The position numbers were made by a program, and so were the translations under genes. Under the pieces are notes generated by a model that was given only the letters and a program-made list of their open reading frames with translations, did no database searches and was not told where the DNA came from. 64,000 nucleotides of DNA, from the NCBI RefSeq assembly GCF_006337125.1, contig NZ_CP040887.1, positions 1,798,001 to 1,862,000 on the forward strand, in the 5' to 3' direction. This document shows positions 49,269 through 59,321 of the stretch, one piece after another. The DNA comes from Serinicoccus chungangensis. GTDB taxonomy: Bacteria > Actinomycetota > Actinomycetes > Actinomycetales > Dermatophilaceae. The stretch's first letter is position 1, and every line of letters begins with the position of its first letter.

Positions 49269-49682
49269 TCAGACGAGGGTGTGCTTGACCTCGGCGATGC
49301 GGGCCAGCAGCCCGTTGACGAAGCCCGGCGACTCGTCGGTGCTCATCCGGCCGACCAGCTCGACCGCCTCGGCGACGGCGACCATGTCGGGCACCTCGTC
49401 GTTCCAGAGGATCTCCCAGGACCCCACGCGCAGCGCCGCCCGGTCGACGGCGGCCATGCGCTCCAGGCTCCAGCCCTGCGACCAGGTCGCGAGGATCTCC
49501 TCGATCTGCCCCCAGTGCGCGATGACCCCGCGGACGATCTCGACGGTGTAGTCGGGCAGGGCGTGCTGCGTCGTCGGGGTCTCGAGGCGCGACTCGAGCA
49601 GCTCCCCGACGTTGACCCCGCGCTGCTCGGCCTCGAAGAGCAGCTCCAGGGCCCGCTTGCGGGCCCGGGTGCGTGCGGCCAC
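49269..49682 (-). CDS. nusB: Transcription antitermination factor NusB
   Basis: A 137-residue helical RNA-binding protein that works with NusE on rRNA operons. It starts MAARTRARKRALELLFEAEQ; the boxA-binding arginine-rich helix and DRAALRVGSWEILWNDE plus GFVNGLLARIAE are conserved. It follows efp with a 3-bp gap, the usual efp-nusB pair. Confidence 0.95.
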   Translation of the reverse strand: MAARTRARKRALELLFEAEQRGVNVGELLESRLETPTTQHALPDYTVEIVRGVIAHWGQIEEILATWSQGWSLERMAAVDRAALRVGSWEILWNDEVPDMVAVAEAVELVGRMSTDESPGFVNGLLARIAEVKHTLV

Positions 49683-49685
49683 GGG

Positions 49686-50246
49686 TCAGTTCACGCGGCC
49701 GAGATAGGACCCGTCGCGGGTGTCCACCTTGACCTTGGTGCCGGTCTCGAGGAACAGCGGCACCTGGATCTCCGCGCCGGTCTCGAGGGTGGCCGGCTTG
49801 GTGCCGCCGGTGGAGCGGTCGCCCTGCAGCCCCGGGTCGGTGTGGGTGATCTCCAGGACGACCGACGGCGGCAGCTCGACGTAGAGCACCCGGCCCTCGT
49901 GCTGGGCGATCATGGCCCGGTTGTTCTCCAGGAGGTACTGCGAGGTGTCCCCCATGGCCTCGGCGCTGACCGGCACCTGCTCGTAGGTCTTCTCGTCCAT
50001 GAAGATGTAGTCGGTGCCGTCGTTGTAGAGGTACTGGTAGTCCGAGCGGTCGACCGTCGCCGTCTCCACCTTGGTGCCCGCGTTGAAGGTCTTGTCCACG
50101 ATCTTGTTGGTCAGGACGTTCTTGAGCTTGGTGCGGACGAAGGCCGGGCCCTTGCCGGGCTTGACGTGCTGGAACTCCAGCACCTGCCACAGCCCGTTGT
50201 CCATGTCGAGGACCATGCCGTTCTTCAGGTCGTTCGTGCTTGCCAC
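49686..50246 (-). CDS. efp: Translation elongation factor P
   Basis: A 186-residue factor that rescues ribosomes stalled at polyproline. Three OB-like domains are present. The domain I loop that reaches the peptidyl-transferase centre is [15 protein letters not shown] with the tip Lys; domain III has the family signature around [18 protein letters not shown]. Its promoter candidate TAGACT overlaps the aroB stop codon. Confidence 0.97.
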   Translation of the reverse strand: MASTNDLKNGMVLDMDNGLWQVLEFQHVKPGKGPAFVRTKLKNVLTNKIVDKTFNAGTKVETATVDRSDYQYLYNDGTDYIFMDEKTYEQVPVSAEAMGDTSQYLLENNRAMIAQHEGRVLYVELPPSVVLEITHTDPGLQGDRSTGGTKPATLETGAEIQVPLFLETGTKVKVDTRDGSYLGRVN

Positions 50247-50300
50247 GTCGCGTGTCTTCCTTCGGTATGCCGGTCGGCGCGTTCAGGGGATCGACGGACC

Positions 50301-50306
50301 AGTCTA
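50301..50306 (-). promoter_or_regulatory. candidate -10 of efp-nusB, sharing the aroB stop codon
   Basis: TAGACT on the minus strand; its first three bases are the TAG stop of aroB. The predicted leader is about 48 nt. No clear -35. Confidence 0.4.
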
Positions 50307-51395
50307 CCCGGGCGCCACGGCGGCGTAGGCCGCCCGCAGGTCCTCCTCCGAGGGCCCCTCCAGCCGGGTGGGGCGGGCCAGGCCCTCCAGCACCACGAAG
50401 CGCAGGGTCGAGCCCCGGGTCTTCTTGTCCCGTCCCATGGCCGTGCGCAGCTCCTCCCAGCGTCCGCCCCGGTAGGCCGTGGGGAGCCCGACCGCCTGCA
50501 GCACCCGCCGGTGCCGGTCCCGCAGGGCGCCGTCCAGCATCCCGGCGCGGTGCGCGAGCTCGGCGACGTAGACCAGGCCCACCGCCACCGCGTCCCCGTG
50601 CCGCCAGGTGTAGCCCTCGACCTGCTCGACCGCGTGGGCGAAGGTGTGCCCGTAGTTGAGGATCTCGCGCCAGGAGGACTCGGTCAGGTCGGCCGCGACC
50701 ACCTCGGCCTTGACCTGGACGGCGCGGGCCACGAGCTCGAGGGCGAGCGCCGGGTCGCGCCTCGGGTCGCTCGCCCCCGCGGGGTCGCCCTCGACGAGCT
50801 CGAGGATGGTGGGATCGGCGACGAAGCCGCACTTGACGACCTCGGCGAGACCGGACACGTAGTCGGCGCGCGGCTGCGTCGCGGTCCAGGCGGGGTCGCA
50901 GAGGACCGCGACCGGGGGGTGGAACGCCCCCACCAGGTTCTTGCCCTCCGCGGTGTTGATCCCGGTCTTGCCGCCGACCGCGGCGTCCACCACGCCCAGC
51001 AGGGAGGTGGGCATCTGCACGACCTCGACCCCGCGCAGCCAGCTGGCGGCGGCGAACCCGGCCAGGTCGGTCGTGGCCCCGCCGCCGATGCCGACCACGA
51101 GGTCGGAGCGGGTGAAACCCTCCTGCCCGAGCCTGGTCCACAGCCCGGCGAGGACCTCCACCGTCTTCGCCATCTCGGCGTCCGGGACGGGCGCCAGCAC
51201 CGGCGCGGCCCCGCCGTCCTCCAGGACGGCCGCCGCCTCCCGTGCCAGGCCCTCGCGGCCGGCCTGGTGCACGACAAGCACCCGACGCCCCGGGGAGGCG
51301 TGCCGACCCAGGCGCTCCAGCGCGTCCGGGCCGAGGTGCACGGCATACGGTGCCGCTCCCCCGACCTGGATGGTGCGGCTCAGCCCGCCAGCCAC
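50304..51395 (-). CDS. aroB: 3-dehydroquinate synthase
   Basis: A 363-residue NAD- and metal-dependent enzyme, second step of the shikimate pathway. Motifs are VVGIGGGATTDLAGF, PTSLLGVVDAAVGGKTGIN, the metal Glu in GLAEVVKCGF, and the metal histidines in LNYGHTFAHAVE and the GDAVAVGLVY region. GTG 51395 has GAGGTG 6 nt upstream and overlaps aroK by 16 bp. A CTG 12 nt downstream would give MSRTIQV but is not needed. Confidence 0.96.
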   Translation of the reverse strand: MAGGLSRTIQVGGAAPYAVHLGPDALERLGRHASPGRRVLVVHQAGREGLAREAAAVLEDGGAAPVLAPVPDAEMAKTVEVLAGLWTRLGQEGFTRSDLVVGIGGGATTDLAGFAAASWLRGVEVVQMPTSLLGVVDAAVGGKTGINTAEGKNLVGAFHPPVAVLCDPAWTATQPRADYVSGLAEVVKCGFVADPTILELVEGDPAGASDPRRDPALALELVARAVQVKAEVVAADLTESSWREILNYGHTFAHAVEQVEGYTWRHGDAVAVGLVYVAELAHRAGMLDGALRDRHRRVLQAVGLPTAYRGGRWEELRTAMGRDKKTRGSTLRFVVLEGLARPTRLEGPSEEDLRAAYAAVAPG

Positions 51396-51889
51396 GAGAT
51401 CACCTCGTCGGCGACCTGCTCGGGCGTGCGGCCGGCGGTGTCCACCCGCACCCCGCTCACCGCCTCGTAGGTCGGGCGCCGCGCGTTCATGAGCCGGGTC
51501 CACGAGGCGCGCGGGTTCACCAGCAGCAGCGGCCGCGAGGCGTCGAAGCCGACGCGGGTGGCGGCGGCGGCGATGGTGACGTCGAGGAAGGCGACGCGAT
51601 GCCCCTCGGCGAGCGCCTGCGCCACCGGCTCCTGCATCACGGCGCCGCCGCCCAGCGCGACCACCCCCGTCTCCTCGCGCAGGGCGCGCAGCACCTCCTC
51701 GCGCTCCAGCGCGCGGAAGGCGGGCTCGCCCTCCTCCACGAAGATGTCGCTGATCGAGCGCCCCTGCGCGGCCTCGACCGCGGCGTCCGTGTCGTGCAGC
51801 CCGACCCCGAGCCGCCCGGCGAGCACCGCCCCGACGGTCGACTTGCCGGACCCGGGAGGCCCGACGAGGACCACGCGCGGGCCGCTCAC
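51380..51889 (-). CDS. aroK: Shikimate kinase
   Basis: A 169-residue P-loop kinase acting on shikimate. P-loop [11 protein letters not shown], shikimate-binding [12 protein letters not shown] (the DxD-like site), the FRxxE segment ([10 protein letters not shown]) and VALGGGAV are present. The lid has RPLLL. GTG 51889 overlaps the aroC stop by 4 bp. Confidence 0.95.
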   Translation of the reverse strand: MSGPRVVLVGPPGSGKSTVGAVLAGRLGVGLHDTDAAVEAAQGRSISDIFVEEGEPAFRALEREEVLRALREETGVVALGGGAVMQEPVAQALAEGHRVAFLDVTIAAAATRVGFDASRPLLLVNPRASWTRLMNARRPTYEAVSGVRVDTAGRTPEQVADEVISWLAG

Positions 51890-53148
51890 CGGTCGACCTC
51901 CGTCGCCGGCGTGCGCTGGTGCTCGGCGACCGCGGCGAGGTAGGCCGCGTGGTTGCGCGACACCTCCGGCACCGAGTCACCGCCGAACTTCTCCAGCACC
52001 GCGTCGGCCAGGACGAGCGCGACCATGGCCTCGGCCACCACCCCCGCGGCGGGGACGGCGCACACGTCGGAGCGCTGGTGGATGGCGGTCCCGGCCTCAC
52101 CGGTGGCCGTGTCGACCGTCCGCAGCGAGCGCGGGACGGTGGAGATCGGCTTCATCGCGGCGCGCACCCGCAGCACCTCGCCGGTGCTCATGCCGCCCTC
52201 GGTGCCGCCGCTGCGCAGGGTGGCCCGCCGGATGAGGCCGGCGTCGTCGCGGTCGATCTCGTCGTGCGCCTCGCTCCCGCGGCGGGCCGCGGTGCGGAAG
52301 CCCTCCCCCACCTCGACCCCCTTGATGGCCTGGATGCCCATAAGGGCGGCGGCCAGGCGGGCGTCCAGCCGGCGGTCCCAGTGCACGTGCGAGCCGAGGC
52401 CGGGGGGCAGCCCGTAGGCCAGCACCTCGACCACGCCGCCCAGCGTGTCCCCCGCCTTCTTCGCCGCGTCCACCTCGGCGACCATGGCCGCGGACCGCCG
52501 GTCGTCGAGGGTGCGCACCGGGTCGGCGTCGACCCGGTCCACGTCCTCCGGCCGGGGCAGCGACGCCGGGTCCGGTGCGTCGTCGTCGAGTCCGGGGACC
52601 CCGGCGCGACCGATGCTCACGGTGTGCGACACGAGGCGGACGCCCACCGCCTGCTCGAGGAAGGCCGCCGCCACGGCCCCGAGCGCGACGCGCGCGGCCG
52701 TCTCCCGGGCGGAGGCCCGCTCCAGGATCGGGCGGGCCTCGTCGAAGCCGTACTTCGTCATCCCCACGAGGTCCGCGTGCCCCGGCCGGGGCCGGGTCAG
52801 CGGACGGTTGCGGGCGAGCTCCTGCGGGGCCCCCACGTCGTCGGCCCCCTGCAGGGCCGTGTCCTCCACGGGCTCGGGGCCCATGACGGCCTGCCACTTG
52901 TGCCACTCGGAGTTCTCGATCTGCAGCGCGAGCGGGGAGCCGAGGGAGACGCCGTGGCGCAGGCCGCCGAGGAAGTGCAGCCGGTCGGCCTCGAAGCTCA
53001 TCCGCGCCCCCCTGCCGTAGCCGAGGCGCCGGCGGGCCAGGGCCCCCTCGACCTCGGCCCGCGGGACCCGCACCCCGGCGGGCAGCCCCTCCAGGATGGC
53101 GGTCAGGGCGGGCCCGTGCGACTCACCGGCGGTCAACCAACGCAGCAT
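51886..53148 (-). CDS. aroC: Chorismate synthase
   Basis: A 420-residue FMN-dependent enzyme that makes chorismate, feeding the trp genes of this window and other pathways. It starts [20 protein letters not shown]; other signatures are [36 protein letters not shown] and the C-terminal [15 protein letters not shown] region. Start 53148 follows the family; in-frame ATG 53157 is possible. Confidence 0.96.
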   Translation of the reverse strand: MLRWLTAGESHGPALTAILEGLPAGVRVPRAEVEGALARRRLGYGRGARMSFEADRLHFLGGLRHGVSLGSPLALQIENSEWHKWQAVMGPEPVEDTALQGADDVGAPQELARNRPLTRPRPGHADLVGMTKYGFDEARPILERASARETAARVALGAVAAAFLEQAVGVRLVSHTVSIGRAGVPGLDDDAPDPASLPRPEDVDRVDADPVRTLDDRRSAAMVAEVDAAKKAGDTLGGVVEVLAYGLPPGLGSHVHWDRRLDARLAAALMGIQAIKGVEVGEGFRTAARRGSEAHDEIDRDDAGLIRRATLRSGGTEGGMSTGEVLRVRAAMKPISTVPRSLRTVDTATGEAGTAIHQRSDVCAVPAAGVVAEAMVALVLADAVLEKFGGDSVPEVSRNHAAYLAAVAEHQRTPATEVDR

Positions 53149-53208
53149 GGCCGCCATCTTCCCACGCAGGCCCCCGGGCCCCGGCACGCCCCGGGTGCGG
53201 CCGACGGC

Positions 53209-53928
53209 TCAGGACAGGCCGGTCAGCGTGGGGGCTCCCACGAGCAACCCGACCAGGGCCCCGACCATCATCGCGGGACCGTAGGCGAAGTCCCCCTTCC
53301 AGCTCACCCGGCGGGTGAGCAGCAGGCCGACGGCGAACAGGCCGCCGACGATGAAGCCGGCGTAGATCCCGAGGACGGCCTCGGCCCAGCCGAACCACCC
53401 CAGCCCGGTGCCCAGGACGGCCGCCAGCTTCACGTCGCCGAGCCCCAGCGCCAGGGACCCCCGGGCCAGCGACAGCCGCGCGATGAGCAGGTAGAAGCCG
53501 CCGGCGGCCAGCCCCGCGAGGAGGGAGCGCAGGAGGGGCTCCAGGCCGCCCCCGACCAGCGCGGCGAGGGGCAGTCCCACCAGGAGGGTGCCCATCGTCG
53601 GCCACATGATCCGGTCCGGCAGCCGGTGGACGTCGAGGTCCATGGCCGCGAGGCACACGCAGGCCAGGGTCACGACGAGGAGGGTGGGGGTGAGGACGGC
53701 GGCGACCGGCCAGCCCGGGACGGCGTCGTCGGGGACCTGCCACACGCGGTGCATCACCGCCGCCGCGGAGAGGGCCAGGGCGAACGGCACCCACCAGCGG
53801 CGACCGGGCGAGGGCTCGTCCACCTCGTCCGGCTTGCGGTAGGTCGTCTGCTGCAGCCAGCGGGCCACCGGGACACCGAGCACGCCGACCACGATCGCGA
53901 CGACGGCGGGCAGGACGAGGTCGGTCAC
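53209..53928 (-). CDS. A24-type prepilin peptidase
   Basis: A 239-residue, about seven-helix aspartic peptidase of the prepilin/preflagellin type. The two catalytic aspartates are visible in LAAMDLDVHRLPDRI and in ALGLGDVKLAAVLG. The N-terminal cysteine-rich methylase domain of classical PilD is missing, so it probably cuts but does not methylate. FAYGPAMMVGAL is a family stretch. It overlaps aroE by 4 bp. A prepilin peptidase between aroC and aroE is common in actinobacteria; its pilin substrates are elsewhere. Confidence 0.88.
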   Translation of the reverse strand: MTDLVLPAVVAIVVGVLGVPVARWLQQTTYRKPDEVDEPSPGRRWWVPFALALSAAAVMHRVWQVPDDAVPGWPVAAVLTPTLLVVTLACVCLAAMDLDVHRLPDRIMWPTMGTLLVGLPLAALVGGGLEPLLRSLLAGLAAGGFYLLIARLSLARGSLALGLGDVKLAAVLGTGLGWFGWAEAVLGIYAGFIVGGLFAVGLLLTRRVSWKGDFAYGPAMMVGALVGLLVGAPTLTGLS

Positions 53929-54755
53929 CGGCCGGCCCGCTCCCCGATCGCGCGCCCCAGCGCCTCGTCCATCACCGAGGTGGGCGGGCGCCGCCCGGTC
54001 ATCAGCTCCACCTGCCGGGCGGCCTGGTGCAGCAGCATCCGCGTTCCCCTCACGACCGGGACCCTACCCTGGGTCGCCTGCGCGACCGCGTCCGCCAGCG
54101 CGCTCGGCCAGGGGGCGTAGCTCACGTCCATGACGACCGGCCGGTGCAGGCCCCCGTCGTGGACGGGCGGTGCCGGCGCCCCGCCGGGCAGCGTGCTCAC
54201 GACCACCTCGGTCCCGCCGAGGGGTATGCCGTCGGCCAGGCTCCGGACCCGGGCGTCCAGCCCGAGGGACTCGAGCAGCTCGGCGGTCTGCGGCCGCAGC
54301 CGGTCCCGCACCAGGACGTCGGCCGCGCGGACGCCGAGGCCGTGCAGCGCCAGCAGCGCGGAGCGGGCGGTGGCTCCCCCGCCGAGCACGAGCGCCCGGC
54401 GCGCACCCTCCACCCCCGCCTCGACGAGCGCGGTGCGCAGGCCGTCGACGTCGGTGTTGTCGGCATACCACCCCACGGGGCGCCGGACGAGGGTGTTGGC
54501 GGCGCCGACGGCGAGCGCCGAGCCGCTGTGGACGTCGGCGCCGGCGAGGGCCTCCTCCTTGCCCGGCATGGTCACCGAGAGACCGACCCACTCCGGGCCG
54601 AGGCTCTCGAGGAGCCGCTGCAGGCCGCCGGCGGGCACCTCGACCCGCTCGTAGGACCAGTCGGCCAGCCCGAGCTCGTCGTACGCCGCGCGGTGCAGGA
54701 CCGGGGACAGGGAGTGGGCCACGGGCGAGCCGACGACGGCCGCGCGGGTCAGCAC
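53925..54755 (-). CDS. aroE: Shikimate dehydrogenase
   Basis: A 276-residue NADP-dependent enzyme, fourth step of the shikimate pathway. Motifs are VVGSPVAHSLSPVLHRAAY, GLSVTMPGKEEAL (catalytic Lys), AANTLVRR, YADNTDVDGL (catalytic Asp), LVLGGGATARSALLAL (nucleotide loop) and MLLHQAARQVEL. GTG 54755 is favoured because it gives the standard N-terminus and overlaps the mltG stop; GTG 54779 is possible. Confidence 0.94.
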   Translation of the reverse strand: MLTRAAVVGSPVAHSLSPVLHRAAYDELGLADWSYERVEVPAGGLQRLLESLGPEWVGLSVTMPGKEEALAGADVHSGSALAVGAANTLVRRPVGWYADNTDVDGLRTALVEAGVEGARRALVLGGGATARSALLALHGLGVRAADVLVRDRLRPQTAELLESLGLDARVRSLADGIPLGGTEVVVSTLPGGAPAPPVHDGGLHRPVVMDVSYAPWPSALADAVAQATQGRVPVVRGTRMLLHQAARQVELMTGRRPPTSVMDEALGRAIGERAGR

Positions 54756-55996
54756 TGGTCCGGGTTGTCCTCGCACCACTGGAGGAACTCGTCCTGGTTG
54801 GCGAGGTGCTCCTGGTAGGTCTCGGCGAACTTCGTCTCCCCCGTGGAGGGGTTGACGGTGACGAAGTACACCCAGTCACCGGGCTCGGGCTCCAGCGCGG
54901 CGCGCAGGGCGTCCTCGCCGGGGCTGTTGATGGGGCCCGGGGGCAGCCCGGGGTGGACGTAGGTGTTGTAGGGGCTGTCGTTGGAGCGCTGCTCCTCGGT
55001 GGTCCCCGCGCGACCCCGCTCCTGGTAGATGAAGTGGACCGTGGAGTCCATCTGCATGAAGCCGTTGGTCTCCGAGTTGCCCTCGATGCGGTTCTCGATC
55101 ACCCGGGCGATCCGGGGCAGGTCCTCGGCGAACTGGCCCTCGCCCTGCACGATGCTCGCCTTGATGACGACCTCGCGCAGGTCCTCGTCCGGGATGCCGA
55201 GGTCGTCGTAGACCTGGACACCCTGGTCGATCATCGCCTGCAGCTGCTCGGCGGGCGTGCTGTCCGGGTCGAAGTCGTAGGTGCTGGGGTAGAGGAACCC
55301 TTCCAGCTCACCCTCGGCGGCGGCCGGCAGCTCCAGGTCGGCGGGGTCCACGGCCTCGTAGTCGGCGACCTCGTTGCCGGTGCCCTCGGCCAGGACGGCG
55401 AAGGTCTCGTCCACCCAGAGACCCTCGCGCACGGTCACCCCGCTGAACTCGCGGAACTCCGGGTCCAGGAGGCGCCCGAGAGCCGCCTCCGAGCTCATCT
55501 GGTTGGCCATCCGGTAGGTCCCCGGCTGGATGGCGGAGGAGTCCGGGTCGGCCTGCAGCGCCGCGGAGAAGGCGGCGACGGACCCCACGACGTCCTCCTG
55601 GACGAGGATCTCCGCGATCTGGGCGCCGGCCGCACCCTCGGGGATCTCGACCATGACCTCGCCGCTGCCGTCGCCCTCGTAGTCGGCCGTGGAGACGTCG
55701 TCGCCGGCCGCCAGGTCGGGCACCAGCGAGCGCACCGAGCCGAAGGAGTAGACGCCCGCCACGACGACGACCACGGCGGCCAGGCCCAGCGCGAGCACCA
55801 CGAGCCAGGGGTTGCGTCGGTGCCGCGGGCGCGGGTGGTGGTCGTGGTGGTCCGGGTCTCCCGGGTCGAGCACGTGGTCGGCCAACGACTCGTCGTGGTG
55901 CCGGGCACCACGCAGTCCGAGCACGTCGTCGTCGAAGCGTGCACCCACGCCCCGGGCGTCGTGCTCGTCCCAGTCGTCCTCGGGCGGCTGGCTCAT
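54749..55996 (-). CDS. mltG: Endolytic murein transglycosylase MltG (YceG-like)
   Basis: A 415-residue envelope protein that cuts nascent peptidoglycan glycan strands. A cytoplasmic, Asp/His-rich tail (1-60, with HHDHHPRPRHRR) is followed by one transmembrane helix (63-85) and the extracellular LysM-like plus YceG domains. Catalytic-region stretches are KASIVQGEGQFAEDLP, ENRIEG, MQMDSTVHFIYQ, SPYNTYVHPGLPPGPI and YFVTVNPSTGETKFAETY. It overlaps ruvX by 4 bp. The alaS-ruvX-mltG-aroE order is standard in actinobacteria. Confidence 0.94.
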   Translation of the reverse strand: MSQPPEDDWDEHDARGVGARFDDDVLGLRGARHHDESLADHVLDPGDPDHHDHHPRPRHRRNPWLVVLALGLAAVVVVVAGVYSFGSVRSLVPDLAAGDDVSTADYEGDGSGEVMVEIPEGAAGAQIAEILVQEDVVGSVAAFSAALQADPDSSAIQPGTYRMANQMSSEAALGRLLDPEFREFSGVTVREGLWVDETFAVLAEGTGNEVADYEAVDPADLELPAAAEGELEGFLYPSTYDFDPDSTPAEQLQAMIDQGVQVYDDLGIPDEDLREVVIKASIVQGEGQFAEDLPRIARVIENRIEGNSETNGFMQMDSTVHFIYQERGRAGTTEEQRSNDSPYNTYVHPGLPPGPINSPGEDALRAALEPEPGDWVYFVTVNPSTGETKFAETYQEHLANQDEFLQWCEDNPDQC

Positions 55997-56526
55997 GTGG
56001 CGTCCTTCGCGTCAGGGTCGCGAGACCGTCGTGCCCGGGGCTTGCGCGCCCTCAGGGGGGTGCCGGCGGGACGGCCGGCTCGGCGCGAGTCCAGGGCGGC
56101 CTGGAGGATGATCACGGCCGCGACCTGGTCCACGACACCACGCTGCTCGCGCCCGGGGACGCCGCTGCCGTGCAGCGCCCGGTGGGCGTCGACCGTGGAC
56201 ATCCGCTCGTCCCAGAGCCGTACCGGCACCTCCAGGCACCGTTGCAGCCGCTCAGCGTACCGGCGGGCCCGCTGCGCCGCCACTCGCTCGGTGCCGTCGA
56301 GGGAGCGGGGCATGCCGACGACCACCAGGACGGCCGACCGCCGGCGCACCTCGTCGGCGATCTCCTCGAGGTCGCTGGACCCCTCCTGGTCCCGGCGCAG
56401 CGTGGCCACCGGGTGGGCGAGCATGCCGAGCGGGTCGGAGGCGGCGAGGCCGACACGGACCTCACCGACGTCGACCCCGAGCAGCACGCCGGGAGCGGCG
56501 CCCGGGGAGTCCGGCACCGAGCTCAT
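55993..56526 (-). CDS. ruvX: Putative pre-16S rRNA nuclease / Holliday junction resolvase-like protein (YqgF)
   Basis: A 177-residue RNase-H-fold protein. Three acidic active-site regions are visible: LLGVDVGEVRVGLA, RLWDERMSTVDAHRAL and VDQVAAVIILQ. VVVGMPRSLDGTERV is a family stretch. A basic C-terminal tail of about 25 residues (RARKPRARRSR) follows the core. It overlaps alaS and mltG by 4 bp each. Confidence 0.93.
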   Translation of the reverse strand: MSSVPDSPGAAPGVLLGVDVGEVRVGLAASDPLGMLAHPVATLRRDQEGSSDLEEIADEVRRRSAVLVVVGMPRSLDGTERVAAQRARRYAERLQRCLEVPVRLWDERMSTVDAHRALHGSGVPGREQRGVVDQVAAVIILQAALDSRRAGRPAGTPLRARKPRARRSRDPDAKDAT

Positions 56527-59210
56527 GCCCGCAGGGCCTCCTCGACGGCGGAGAGCGCGGCGCCGGTGGCGCCCGCGTCCTGCCCGCCGCCCTGGGCCAG
56601 GTCGTCCTTGCCCCCGCCACCCCCGCCGAGGGCCTGGGCCGCGACCCGGACCAGCGCACCGGCCCGGGTGCCGCGCTCGCGCGCCGCCTCGTTGGTGGCG
56701 ACGACGACGGAGGGCCGGCCCCCGGCGCTCGCCGTCAGCGCCACGACGACGGGCCGCTCGTTGCCGAGGCGGGCACGCAGGTCGGTGACGAGGCGGCGCA
56801 GGTCGTCCCCGCTCGCGCCGTCGCCGAGGTCGTGCCCGAGATAGGTCGTGCCGGCGACGTCGCGGGCCTGGTCCACGAGACCGGAGGCCGCGGACAGCAC
56901 CTGGGCCGCCTTGGCCTGGGCGATCTCCTTCTCGGCGTCCCGGAGGCGGGCCATGAGCTGGGCCACCCGGTCGGACAGCTCGTCCGGCCGCACCTTGAGG
57001 GTGTCGGTGAGCTGGTTGACGATGACGTTCTCGCGGGCCAGGTGGGCGTAGGCGTCAGCCCCCACCAGGGCCTCGACCCGGCGCACCCCCGACCCGATGG
57101 AGGACTCGCCCATGATCTTGACGAGGGAGAGCTGGGCGCTGTTGAGGACGTGGGTGCCTCCGCACAGCTCCAGGCTCCACGGACCACCCACCGAGACGAC
57201 CCGGACGACGTCGGGGTAGCGCTCGCCGAAGAGGGCCATGGCGCCCATCTCCCGGGCCTGCTCGAAGCTCATCTCGGCCGCGCTCACCTGCAGGTCGGCC
57301 ATGAGGCGCTCGTTGATGCGGGTCTCGACCGCGGCGAGCTCGGCGGCGTCGAGCCCGCGGGTCGCCCGGAAGTCGAAGCGCAGCCGCCCGGGCGCGTTCT
57401 CGGACCCGGCCTGCGTCGCGCCCTCCCCCAGGGTCTCCCGGAGGACCTTGTGCACGATGTGGGTCGCGGTGTGCGCCCGGGACACCGAGGCCCGTCGGGC
57501 GACGTCGACCTCGCTGTGCGCGTCCTCGCCGACCGCCACCTCGCCCTCGACCAGCCGGCCCCGGTGGACGACGAGCCCGGGCACCGGGCGCTGCACGTCG
57601 GTCACCTCGAAGAGTCCGCCGCTGCCCAGCCGGATGGTGCCGTGGTCGGCGAGCTGGCCACCGGCCTCGGCGTAGAACGGGGTGCTGGCGAGCACGAGCT
57701 CCAGCTCGCCGCCGTCGCCGGCCCCGGCGTCGCGCCGGAAGCGGTCGACCTCATGCCCCTCGGAGAGCAGCCCGACCACGCGGTCCTGCCCGCTCATCTG
57801 CTCGTAGCCGGTGAAGGCCGTCTGGGTCCCCAGCCGGTCGGCCAGCCCGCGGTAGGCCCCCGCGCCGCCCCGCCCGGTCTTCTTGGCCTTGGCGTCCGCC
57901 TTGGCGCGCTCGCGCTGCTCGGTCATGAGCGCACGGAAGCCGTCCTCGTCGACGGACAGCCCCTGCTCGGAGGCCATCTCGAGGGTGAGGTCGATGGGGA
58001 AGCCGTAGGTGTCGTGCAGCGCGAACGCCTCCGCACCGCCGAGCCTGGTCGCCCCGGCGGACCGGGCGCGGGCCACGGCGTCGTCGAGGATGCTCGTCCC
58101 GCTGGCCAGGGTGCGCTGGAACGCCTCCTCCTCGGCCGCGGCGACCTCGCTGATCCGCCCCCACTGCTCCTGGAGCTCGGGGTAGGAGGTCCGCATGACG
58201 TCCTTGCTCACGGTGAGGAGCTCGGTGAGCGAGGCCTGCTCCACGCCCAGGAGCCGCATCGACCGCACGGCCCGGCGCAGCAGGCGCCGCAGGACGTACC
58301 CCCGGCCCTCGTTGCCGGGCACCACCCCGTCGCCGAGCAGCATGAGCCCGGACCGGACGTGGTCGGCGACGACCCGGAACCGGACGTCGTCCTCGTCGTC
58401 GGCGCCGTAGGCGCGGCCGCTGAGCTCCTCGGCGCGCTCGATGACGGGGTAGACCTCGTCGATCTCGTAGAGGTTGTCGACACCCTGCAGGAGGTAGGCC
58501 ACCCGCTCGAGCCCCATGCCGGTGTCGATGTTCTTGCTGGGCAGCTCCCCGGCCACGTCGAAGTCCGTCTTGGAGCGGACCTCGGTGAGCTCCTCCTGCA
58601 TGAAGACGAGGTTCCAGATCTCGAGGAAGCGATCCTCGTCGACCACGGGTCCGCCGTCCGGACCGAACTCGGGGCCACGGTCGACGTAGATCTCGCTGCA
58701 GGGGCCCCCGGGCCCGGGGACGCCGGTGTGCCAGTAGTTGTCCTCCAGGCCGCGTTCCTGGATGCGCTCCGGGGGGAGCCCGGCGACCCGGCCCCAGATC
58801 TCGGCCGCCTCGTCGTCACCCTTGAGGACCGTCACCCAGATGCTCTCCGGGTCGAAGCCCAGGCAACCCTGGTCCTGGGAGCCGGTGACGAACTCCCAGG
58901 CGTAGGAGATGGCCTCCTCCTTGAAGTAGTCGCCGAAGGAGAAGTTGCCGTTCATCTGGAAGAACGTGCCGTGCCGGGTGGTCTTGCCCACCTCCTCGAT
59001 GTCGAGGGTCCGCACGCACTTCTGCACGCTCGTGGCGCGCTTCCACGGGGGCGTCTGCTGGCCGGTGAGGTAGGGGATGAAGGGCACCATGCCGGCGACG
59101 GTGAACAGCAGCGTCGGGTCCTGGCTGACCAGGGAGGCGCTCGGCACCACAGCATGGTCCTTGCCCTGGAAGAAGGACAGCCAGCGGCGGCGGATCTCGG
59201 CGGTTTCCAT
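56523..59210 (-). CDS. alaS: Alanyl-tRNA synthetase
   Basis: An 895-residue enzyme with four parts: class II catalytic core (METAEIRRRWLSFFQGKDH, MNGNFSFGDYFKEEAI), tRNA-recognition helices, editing domain with its zinc site (HTATHIVHKVLRE and CGGTHVLN), and C-Ala dimerisation domain ending in a Gly-rich segment (GGGGGKDDLAQGGGQDAG). GAGGAGATC precedes the ATG. TAGAGT at 59265-59270 is a likely -10. It heads the alaS-ruvX-mltG-aro operon. Confidence 0.97.
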   Translation of the reverse strand: METAEIRRRWLSFFQGKDHAVVPSASLVSQDPTLLFTVAGMVPFIPYLTGQQTPPWKRATSVQKCVRTLDIEEVGKTTRHGTFFQMNGNFSFGDYFKEEAISYAWEFVTGSQDQGCLGFDPESIWVTVLKGDDEAAEIWGRVAGLPPERIQERGLEDNYWHTGVPGPGGPCSEIYVDRGPEFGPDGGPVVDEDRFLEIWNLVFMQEELTEVRSKTDFDVAGELPSKNIDTGMGLERVAYLLQGVDNLYEIDEVYPVIERAEELSGRAYGADDEDDVRFRVVADHVRSGLMLLGDGVVPGNEGRGYVLRRLLRRAVRSMRLLGVEQASLTELLTVSKDVMRTSYPELQEQWGRISEVAAAEEEAFQRTLASGTSILDDAVARARSAGATRLGGAEAFALHDTYGFPIDLTLEMASEQGLSVDEDGFRALMTEQRERAKADAKAKKTGRGGAGAYRGLADRLGTQTAFTGYEQMSGQDRVVGLLSEGHEVDRFRRDAGAGDGGELELVLASTPFYAEAGGQLADHGTIRLGSGGLFEVTDVQRPVPGLVVHRGRLVEGEVAVGEDAHSEVDVARRASVSRAHTATHIVHKVLRETLGEGATQAGSENAPGRLRFDFRATRGLDAAELAAVETRINERLMADLQVSAAEMSFEQAREMGAMALFGERYPDVVRVVSVGGPWSLELCGGTHVLNSAQLSLVKIMGESSIGSGVRRVEALVGADAYAHLARENVIVNQLTDTLKVRPDELSDRVAQLMARLRDAEKEIAQAKAAQVLSAASGLVDQARDVAGTTYLGHDLGDGASGDDLRRLVTDLRARLGNERPVVVALTASAGGRPSVVVATNEAARERGTRAGALVRVAAQALGGGGGGKDDLAQGGGQDAGATGAALSAVEEALRA

Positions 59211-59264
59211 GATCTCCTCGTAGGCCCGGCGACAGGGGCGCCGGCGGTGCGATGGGGCCCATCC

Positions 59265-59270
59265 ACTCTA
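59265..59270 (-). promoter_or_regulatory. candidate -10 element for alaS operon
   Basis: TAGAGT on the minus strand in the 111-bp rarA-alaS gap, giving a leader of about 48 nt. No clear -35, no T-box-like element seen. Confidence 0.35.
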
Positions 59271-59321
59271 GACGACCCCACCGGCACGGGCCGAACTCCG
59301 GCCCCGGCGGCCGCGCCGGCC

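Noticed and set aside
51380..51386. CTGA overlap at the aroK stop as a CTG start for aroB, parallel to gmk
   Set aside because: aroB has an in-frame GTG 12 nt upstream with a good ribosome-binding site, so CTG initiation is not required.
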